A stretch of 41,621 bases of DNA. Source: Prevotella sp. Lineage in GTDB: Bacteria > Bacteroidota > Bacteroidia > Bacteroidales > Bacteroidaceae. This document shows positions 23,487 to 29,414 of the stretch, in pieces. The stretch is taken from assembly GCA_017483805.1 (NCBI GenBank), contig JAFUUL010000100.1, positions 1 to 41,621 of the forward strand, read 5' to 3'. The position numbers and the translations under genes were made by a program. Position 1 is the first letter of the stretch, and each line of letters starts with the position of its first letter. Below the pieces are notes generated by a model. It did no database searches and was not told the DNA's origin. It saw only the letters and a program-made list of their open reading frames with translations.

Positions 23487-25070
23487 TTATTCGGCAATCA
23501 TCCAGTCAGAGATGCTGCGGCTGTCGAGACTGAAACTGACGCCAGCCTTGATGACGCGGCGGTCTTCAGTTTTGTAGGGCAGGGCATAATTCTTGGAGTT
23601 AATCTGATTGAGGGCATCACGCGCTGTGCCGTTGATTTTCAGTTCCAGCACATAGGTGGTATCTGGCATGTGTACAACGATGTCGGCCCTGCCGCCGGCA
23701 CATTTCACTTGGGTGCGCACATAGACATTGAGCATCGAGAAGATCAGGTAGAGCGTATATTCATAGAATCCCTCTTTCGTAGTGGCTTCCTCAAGTTTCT
23801 TTTTGAATCCCTCAACGTAAGGAATGCCAGCCAGATAGGCCTGCATCTCGCGCAGAGCCAGGTCGAGGTCGTGATTCTTGAGAGCGCGCCAGAACTTCAG
23901 GGCAAAGCCCGTCTGCGTGTCGGCAGACTTGAGGCCAGTGTAGGCGGGCAGCAGCCCCTGGGTATAGCCTATGCGGACCTCCTGGTTGGGTATGGCCAGT
24001 GTGTAGAGTTCTGTCTCCCGATCGTAGCCTTTGATGGTTAGGTAGCCGCTCTGATAGAGCAGCGGCAGCGCATCGGCCATGTTTTCCGTCGGCTGGTCGA
24101 AGGCCGAAGCGGGAACTTCCAGCCTGTCTACTGACATGATGTCGGTGTGATAGTGCCGCAACTGCTGGATGAGGAAGGTGGGCGTGCCGCTCTCGAACCA
24201 GTAGTTGACTATTTCCCTCTGGTGGAAAGCCCTCAGCAGGCTGAACGGATTATAGATTTCATCGGAGTTTTCCGTGAAGTGGTAGCCGTCGTAGCGGGTC
24301 TTTAGTTTCAGGTGCATCTCCTCGTAGGTCAGTCCGCAGACCTCTGCCAGCCGGGCAATGTCTGTTCCAAGCACCGTGGCGAGTTCCTGTTCGGTGATGC
24401 CGCAGATACCGGAAAAGGCAGAGTCCATCGTCACGTTGGTCAGGTTGTTGATGGTGGAGAAGATGCTGAGTTGCGAGAACTTTGTGATGCCCGTGATAAA
24501 GCAGAACTTAATATAGGGGTCGAGCATCTTCAAGCGCTGGTAGAACTCCTGCATTACCTCGCGCCTCGTCTTGAGGTCTTCCTCTTCGTGCAGGACGTCG
24601 AGCAGCGGGGAATCATATTCGTCGATGATGATGGCCACGGGCCGACCGGTCTTCTCGCAGGCCCGCTGTACGACGCCCGAGAAGCGCATGCCCGGCGTCT
24701 GCTCCGACTCGTCGCGGCCATAGAGCGTCTCGTAAGGCTTGATGATGCGCTCCAGTTCCACTCTCACCAGTTCTGGCGGCATGTGTTTGGCACCGCTCAG
24801 ATCGAGATGGATGACGGGATACTGGATCCAGTCCTGCTCCAGTGCCGCCATCTTCAATCCCTGGAAGAGCGCCTGCTCTCCCCTGAAATAGGAGGCCAGC
24901 GTACTGGCCAGCAGCGACTTGCCAAACCGCCGGGGGCGGCTCAGGAAAATGTACTTGGAATAGTGGGCCAACTTCCACACAAGATTGGTCTTGTCTACAT
25001 AGACATAGCCTTCGCGGATCACCTCCGAGAAGGTCTGGATGCCAACGGGGTACTTTCTTTCTTCTGCCAT
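23487..25070 (-). CDS. AAA-ATPase-like protein with C-terminal PD-(D/E)XK domain (PF09820 + PDDEXK_9)
   Basis: The 527-residue protein opens with KYPVGIQTFSEVIREGYVYVDKT, the standard start of the AAA-ATPase_like family very common in Bacteroidales. A Walker A-like motif SRPRRFGKSLL lies near residue 40 and Walker B VAIIIDEYDSPL near 145; FITGITKFSQLSIFSTINNL is a sensor-like segment. The C-terminal nuclease-like domain has GGRADIVVHMPDTTYVLELKIN (near 470-490) with Asp and ExK intact, so this copy looks complete. The members' role is poorly known; defence or mobile-element functions have been suggested by distribution. The gene lies between the two inverted repeats, 120 bases after the recombinase, with its own promoter. 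Confidence 0.9.
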   Translation of the reverse strand: MAEERKYPVGIQTFSEVIREGYVYVDKTNLVWKLAHYSKYIFLSRPRRFGKSLLASTLASYFRGEQALFQGLKMAALEQDWIQYPVIHLDLSGAKHMPPELVRVELERIIKPYETLYGRDESEQTPGMRFSGVVQRACEKTGRPVAIIIDEYDSPLLDVLHEEEDLKTRREVMQEFYQRLKMLDPYIKFCFITGITKFSQLSIFSTINNLTNVTMDSAFSGICGITEQELATVLGTDIARLAEVCGLTYEEMHLKLKTRYDGYHFTENSDEIYNPFSLLRAFHQREIVNYWFESGTPTFLIQQLRHYHTDIMSVDRLEVPASAFDQPTENMADALPLLYQSGYLTIKGYDRETELYTLAIPNQEVRIGYTQGLLPAYTGLKSADTQTGFALKFWRALKNHDLDLALREMQAYLAGIPYVEGFKKKLEEATTKEGFYEYTLYLIFSMLNVYVRTQVKCAGGRADIVVHMPDTTYVLELKINGTARDALNQINSKNYALPYKTEDRRVIKAGVSFSLDSRSISDWMIAE

Positions 25071-25090
25071 GGCTCATTGCTTTTTCGATG

Positions 25091-25098
25091 CAAAAATA
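25091..25098 (-). promoter_or_regulatory. -7 box for the AAA-ATPase-like gene
   Basis: The minus strand reads TATTTTTG followed by CATCG, 20 bases before the ATG at 25070. No -33 box is certain. Confidence 0.5.
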
Positions 25099-25190
25099 CA
25101 AAAAATATCATAATAACGGGATAAATGGCTCATAAAATCTTCATTATTTGCAAAGTTTAGGACTTTCAAGCCGCCAGATACCACATTTTA

Positions 25191-26123
25191 TTATTTTCGC
25201 GTGCGCGAGAAGTGCTGGTCGAAGAGTTTCATGTCGTGGCTCAGTTTCTGCATCGTGATCTTGGCATAGATCTGGGTGGTGGTGATGTTGGTGTGGCCCA
25301 GTATGCGGCTGACGCTCTCGATGGGCATCCCGGCATTGAGGGCCATGACGGCAAAGGTGTGGCGGGCACAGTGGAACGTGATGTGCTTGGTGATGCCGCA
25401 ATGCGCCATCAGCCGCGGCATCTGGGCAGCCAGGGTGCGGTAGTTGACGGGTGCGAAGACGGTGCTGCCGCTGCCCCGATAGCGGTTGACGATGTCGAGG
25501 GCTTCCGGCAGCAGTCGCGTCACGAAGACCGTGTGGGTCTTCTGTCGGTGCCCCTGTATCCACTGTTCACCGTCGATGGTGCTGATGTCGGCAGGGCGGA
25601 GGTTGCGTATGTCGATATAAGACATACCGGTCAGTGCGGCAAAGACGAAGAGGTCGCGGGTATAGCGCAGTGCAGGCTGCGACAACCGGCAGTCCATGAG
25701 CAGCCGCAGTTCCCGTTCCGTCAGGTATTCGCGGTCGCGGATGTTCTTGCTGACGTGGAAGTCGGCAAAGGGGCTGGCCGCGAGCAACTGGCGCTGGCAG
25801 GCCCGGTGGACGACACCCTTCAGCATCTGGGTGAGCATCCAGATGGTGCCGGGCCTCATCTGCCGCTCGGTGCTTAGGTAGAGCGCATAGTCGCGGATGA
25901 ACTGGCCGGTGAGTTCCGTGAGCGGAATGTCTTGACGGTGCAGGACGTCGGTGAGAAAACGGGCCAGGCTCTGCCGCGACTGTCGCTGGCGGGTGTAGGA
26001 ACTGGCGGCCCTGTCCTTGCCCACTCGGCGGGCAAGTCTTTCGAGGTCGCAATCGTAGGTCTGCAGCAGTGACGGCTGGTCAGGGCTGCACGACTCCTCT
26101 TCTGAAACATAGTCTGTGTTCAT
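25191..26123 (-). CDS. Tyrosine recombinase (site-specific integrase), candidate invertase
   Basis: The 310-residue protein has an N-terminal SAM-like core-binding domain (about 40-125, YTRQRQSRQSLARFLTDVL, then FIRDYALYLSTER) and a C-terminal catalytic domain. Visible catalytic residues are Lys in GHRQKTHTVFVT (near 195), His and Arg in HCARHTFA (near 251-254), His in LGHTNITTTQIYAKI (near 275) and the nucleophile Tyr in QIYAKI. Box I reads ALTGMSYIDIRNL, with Ser where most relatives have the first catalytic Arg, as in the Bacteroides IntDOT group. It ends 120 bases before the AAA-ATPase gene and starts 57 bases from the right inverted repeat. In Bacteroides such Tsr-type recombinases invert promoters of surface proteins; that role is inferred here. 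It could instead be a leftover mobile-element integrase. Confidence 0.9.
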   Translation of the reverse strand: MNTDYVSEEESCSPDQPSLLQTYDCDLERLARRVGKDRAASSYTRQRQSRQSLARFLTDVLHRQDIPLTELTGQFIRDYALYLSTERQMRPGTIWMLTQMLKGVVHRACQRQLLAASPFADFHVSKNIRDREYLTERELRLLMDCRLSQPALRYTRDLFVFAALTGMSYIDIRNLRPADISTIDGEQWIQGHRQKTHTVFVTRLLPEALDIVNRYRGSGSTVFAPVNYRTLAAQMPRLMAHCGITKHITFHCARHTFAVMALNAGMPIESVSRILGHTNITTTQIYAKITMQKLSHDMKLFDQHFSRTRK

Positions 26124-26179
26124 AGTCGGAAGTGATTCAGGTGTACTTTTTGAGTAACACCTCGTTAAGTCTGTTTGGT

Positions 26180-26203
26180 ATAGTTGGCCGCCAACACTGC
26201 AAC
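26180..26203. repeat. Right 24-base inverted repeat, candidate recombinase site
   Basis: It matches the left repeat (23362-23385 on the other strand) at 22 of 24 positions, with an identical 16-base core including GTTGGC-C-GCCAAC. It lies 61 bases before the right gene's ATG. No TAnnTTTG box is present between the recombinase and the right gene; the nearest, TCTGTTTG at 26170-26177, misses one key base and has only 17 bases to a TTTG. Confidence 0.7.
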
Positions 26204-26264
26204 GGCCCTATCTATATAGACTACTTAATCATTCAATTGTTTAATAACTAAAAAAAATTATTTT

Positions 26265-29111
26265 ATGAAGAAAAGATTACTCATGGTGGCTTTTGCGCTG
26301 CTGACGGTAGCAACGTCGTTCGCTTACGAGATCGGCGACTATGCTTACAACACGACGCAGAGGTTCAAGATTACAGGTGAAAACCTCGTGGCCAACGGCA
26401 ACTTTGCCAATCAGAAGGATGGCTGGTATGGTGCCGATCCAGAGACAGCGCCCAATGCCGAAGTATGGGATCTGGTGCAGGGCGCCGGTCCTAACGGTGA
26501 GACTGTGCTACAGGCTATCTCTGTGGCAGATGGTCAGCCCCTGTGCAACAAGTGGACGCTGTCAGACGGTGGCTACTACATTGTGTCGTTCGACATCAAG
26601 GCCCTCAATGCCGGTTTTACCTCCATTCTGACGGCTGATGTTACCCCGGGCTCCAATGTAGCAGACTTCTTCCTCAACAGTGATGGCAACTTCACGAAGG
26701 TGGCTTCTACTGAAGAGGCACCTGTAGTGAATGTCGCTGCTGTTGCCAACTTCCCCCAGGAGGAGTGGAAGACCGTGGTGTTCGGCTTCACCGCTGAGAC
26801 CGGTCAGCAACTGGTGATGCACTTCGAGAAACTGCCTGAGGGAACTCAGATCACCAACATCGAGGTTCACAAGGCTGCTGAGGTGTACGACATCCGTATC
26901 GCCCAGAGCCGCATTGCCTTTGTGAAGACCCTGATGGAGATGCCGGAGTTCAACACCGAGGCTGCTCAGGATGCCAAGGCAAACCTGGAAGGTATCATTG
27001 GAATGGTGGAAGAGGCCATCGCTTCAGGCGAAATGGATGATCCCGGCAATGCAGAATCCCTGATGCTGGGACTTGAGGATGAGGGTGTGCAGCCTTTCAT
27101 GAGCATCACTTCTCGTCGTATGAACGACAAGTTGACCGGTACCGAGGATGTGGCATCGCTGGCTACTGTCGGTCGTGGTGCCAACCGTCCTGCTACATAC
27201 GCTAACCTCGACTTGGCCGGCGGCAACTGGGGCCATACCGGCAGTGCCGACTATCTGATGTCGGCCATCCAGAATGGCTATGCCCATACTGCTACTTATA
27301 CGGCTTTCAACACCAACTTCCCGAAGGGCCGCTATCTCTTCACTGCTGAAATCCGTAATGCCAACACCGGTAAGACCTCTTGGCCTTGCGAGCCCACCTT
27401 CAACCTGAAAAATGCCTGCAAGGTGTTCGTTGGTAACGACTCTATTGAAACCGATACTATCTTCGGAGAGAACTATCAGCGCATTCTGCACATCGGCGAT
27501 ATTGCTGAGGACGGACAGTTCCGTGCAGGCGTCTACTGGCCTGGTACCAGCAGCGGCGGTGCTTTCTTCATCAAGAATGTTGAGGTCTATGCGCTGGGCG
27601 ACGGTCCCCAGATTGAGGCCAATATCGCCCATATCGAGTCTTGGGTGGCCTTCAAGGCCCAGTGGGATGCTGCCACCAGCAACCGCCACACCCTGCACCT
27701 GAAGATTGGCAATGCCAACCTGCCTTGGGAGCAAGACTCCGTGAAGGCTGCAAGAGATATGTGGGATCCCTACTATCTGGCTATCGTCAACAAGGGTTGG
27801 GTGGCCGAGGACGGCAGCGATGCTGGTGTGGCTACTACCGAGGAACTGACGGAGTGGACTATTCCTCAGGGATTCTATCCCACGGTTGCCGAGGGTGAGG
27901 ATTCTACCTTCTACAATCGCTACAGTCAGTATGCCGTTGTGCGCGGCTATGGTGATGCCAGCGCATGGATTGAGGCTGCCAACAAGCCCTTCACCGACCT
28001 GGGCAATGCCATCGAGGCTGCCAAGGGCACACGCAATAATGGTGCTTATCTGACAGGTGACCGCGATACCTATAGGGCTGCCATTCTGGCTGCTCTCAAC
28101 ACGCTGAAGACCGTCCGTGAGACTACTACCGACGCTACCCGCGAGGCTGACACTGAGACTCTGACACAGGCTCTCGCCACGCTGAATGCTGCTACCGAGG
28201 CCTTCCTGGCTACTGTGTCCGTTGTGCCGTTCGTCGACATCGATTTCTCTCAGGGTGTTACCGAGAATGTCAATCCGGAAGAAACTGAGCCACAAGAGTC
28301 GTATTTCTTCCAGGGTACGAAAGGCCGTATGTATACCAGTGCCTGGGGTGAAACCAATAACAGTGGTGCCTACTTCGTTCTTGGCTATGGTGAGGAATAT
28401 CTGGATGTCCTCCGCGTTGGCAATGGTAGTGCTACTGTTTATCTGAGCGAGGAAGAGCAGCCTGCTGAAGACGAGGCCATCCGCTTTACCTTCGACTTCT
28501 TCCATGGCAACCTTTCAGGTAAATTTGCTGGTGTGGAGTTAAGGAACGCTGCCGATGAGCGTGTAGCCGGTTTCTACTTGAACCGTTATAATGGTAGTCT
28601 GTCTTACAATGACTTCAACGATGTGCTGACCAATGGTGGCACGGGTATGAACGTCCTTCAGTATGCCACTGGCATTGGTTCTGGTTCTGCCTCTAATGCC
28701 GCTATTGCTGCCGAGAACAACCGTACGTCTTACGATCTGGTGGTCGACTATCTGAACAAGACCCTGAAGGGCACTATCGTCAATCCGCAGAGGGGAACCA
28801 ACGAGGGCGCAGAGATGCCGTTCCGTGCAGACATCACTGATCATAAGATTGTGAAGTTCGTGCTGCTGAGCAACTATAACAATCAGGATCGTCGCTGCTG
28901 GTTCGACAACCTGAAGATCTCGAAGTACAAGTTGCTGAGTGTCGAGGAAGACATCACCGAGCCTACTTGGGCAGAGGTCGTCGATGGCATCCAGAATGCC
29001 ACGGTTGCTACGCCCAACGCCGCCATCTACACCATCAGCGGTTTGAAGGTGAACAAGATCACCAAGCCCGGCCTGTACATCCAGAACGGCAAAAAGTTTG
29101 TGGTTAAGTGA
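26265..29111 (+). CDS. Large secreted protein, right member of an inverted paralog pair
   Basis: The 948-residue protein has the same signal peptide as the left gene (MKKRLLMVAFALLTVATSFA). The N-terminal module (NLVANGNFANQKDGWYGADPE, about 42-200) and the second module (KGRYLFTAEIRNA, GVYWPGTSSGGAFFIKNVEVYALG, about 300-450) are homologous to it. Helical repeats follow near 570-645 (TYRAAILAALNTLKTVRETT). The last third differs: from about 655 (FVDIDFSQGVTENVN...) it looks like a lectin/concanavalin-type sandwich (AIRFTFDFFHGNLSGKFAGVELRN) rather than the left gene's jelly roll. The tail IYTISGLKVNKITKPGLYIQ is shared. No good promoter precedes it in this orientation. Extracellular binding is inferred; no catalytic motif is seen. 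Confidence 0.82.
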   Translation: MKKRLLMVAFALLTVATSFAYEIGDYAYNTTQRFKITGENLVANGNFANQKDGWYGADPETAPNAEVWDLVQGAGPNGETVLQAISVADGQPLCNKWTLSDGGYYIVSFDIKALNAGFTSILTADVTPGSNVADFFLNSDGNFTKVASTEEAPVVNVAAVANFPQEEWKTVVFGFTAETGQQLVMHFEKLPEGTQITNIEVHKAAEVYDIRIAQSRIAFVKTLMEMPEFNTEAAQDAKANLEGIIGMVEEAIASGEMDDPGNAESLMLGLEDEGVQPFMSITSRRMNDKLTGTEDVASLATVGRGANRPATYANLDLAGGNWGHTGSADYLMSAIQNGYAHTATYTAFNTNFPKGRYLFTAEIRNANTGKTSWPCEPTFNLKNACKVFVGNDSIETDTIFGENYQRILHIGDIAEDGQFRAGVYWPGTSSGGAFFIKNVEVYALGDGPQIEANIAHIESWVAFKAQWDAATSNRHTLHLKIGNANLPWEQDSVKAARDMWDPYYLAIVNKGWVAEDGSDAGVATTEELTEWTIPQGFYPTVAEGEDSTFYNRYSQYAVVRGYGDASAWIEAANKPFTDLGNAIEAAKGTRNNGAYLTGDRDTYRAAILAALNTLKTVRETTTDATREADTETLTQALATLNAATEAFLATVSVVPFVDIDFSQGVTENVNPEETEPQESYFFQGTKGRMYTSAWGETNNSGAYFVLGYGEEYLDVLRVGNGSATVYLSEEEQPAEDEAIRFTFDFFHGNLSGKFAGVELRNAADERVAGFYLNRYNGSLSYNDFNDVLTNGGTGMNVLQYATGIGSGSASNAAIAAENNRTSYDLVVDYLNKTLKGTIVNPQRGTNEGAEMPFRADITDHKIVKFVLLSNYNNQDRRCWFDNLKISKYKLLSVEEDITEPTWAEVVDGIQNATVATPNAAIYTISGLKVNKITKPGLYIQNGKKFVVK

Positions 29112-29184
29112 GTGAAATGAGAGTTCGCTCTTATTTCCGAACGTGAACAAACTCGAACGAAGTTCAAGTTTGTGGTGAAGTAAG
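29022..29184 (+). repeat. Long inverted repeat, right copy (3' end of right switch gene plus 3' untranslated region)
   Basis: Partner of 20294-20455. After the stop it holds two hairpins: ATGAGAG-TTCG-CTCTTAT (29117-29134) and a 12-base stem with one mismatch around GAA (29147-29173). A second in-frame-like ending, FKFVVK-stop, is encoded at the far end, resembling a duplicated gene tail. Confidence 0.8.
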
Positions 29185-29216
29185 AGACCAACACAACGAG
29201 GTTAAATATCATTTTC

Positions 29217-29254
29217 AAAATCGGGAGCGTCATCACGGATGCTCCCGATTTTTG
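29217..29254 (+). terminator. Rho-independent terminator after the right switch gene
   Basis: AAAATCGGGAGC (29217-29228) pairs with GCTCCCGATTTT (29241-29252), and T-rich sequence follows. The 303-base gap 29112-29414 holds, in order, the structured repeat end, this terminator, the next promoter and a leader hairpin. Confidence 0.85.
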
Positions 29255-29303
29255 ATTATTTTCCTTTTTTTTTGCCATAATCATAGAATTTGTGCAAATT
29301 TTA

Positions 29304-29334
29304 TTTGTATTTAATAAAAAATGTGTTATCTTTG
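29304..29334 (+). promoter_or_regulatory. Promoter of the FAS1-SusCD operon
   Basis: TTTG at 29304-29307, a 19-base spacer and TATCTTTG at 29327-29334 give the best consensus Bacteroidetes promoter in the window. The start codon is 81 bases further on, leaving a leader of about 75 bases. Confidence 0.85.
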
Positions 29335-29344
29335 TACCCGAAAA

Positions 29345-29372
29345 TGCGGAGGTGGCATTGTGCCCTTCCGCA
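29345..29372 (+). promoter_or_regulatory. 5' leader hairpin of the FAS1-SusCD operon
   Basis: TGCGGAGG-T-GGCA pairs with TGCCCTTCCGCA around a TTG loop: 12 base pairs (one G-U) with one bulged T. It starts about 10 bases after the -7 box, so it would form the very 5' end of the transcript. It could stabilise the mRNA or bind a regulator. Confidence 0.55.
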
Positions 29373-29414
29373 AAGGCTGCTTAAAACAACTATTAAATAT
29401 AAAAAACAAACTCT

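Noticed and set aside
26140-26161. Imperfect inverted repeat GGTGT-ACT...AGT-A-ACACC before the recombinase
   Set aside because: The arms are short and broken by a bulge, and no second copy was found near the left repeat, so it is not supported as a recombination site or operator.
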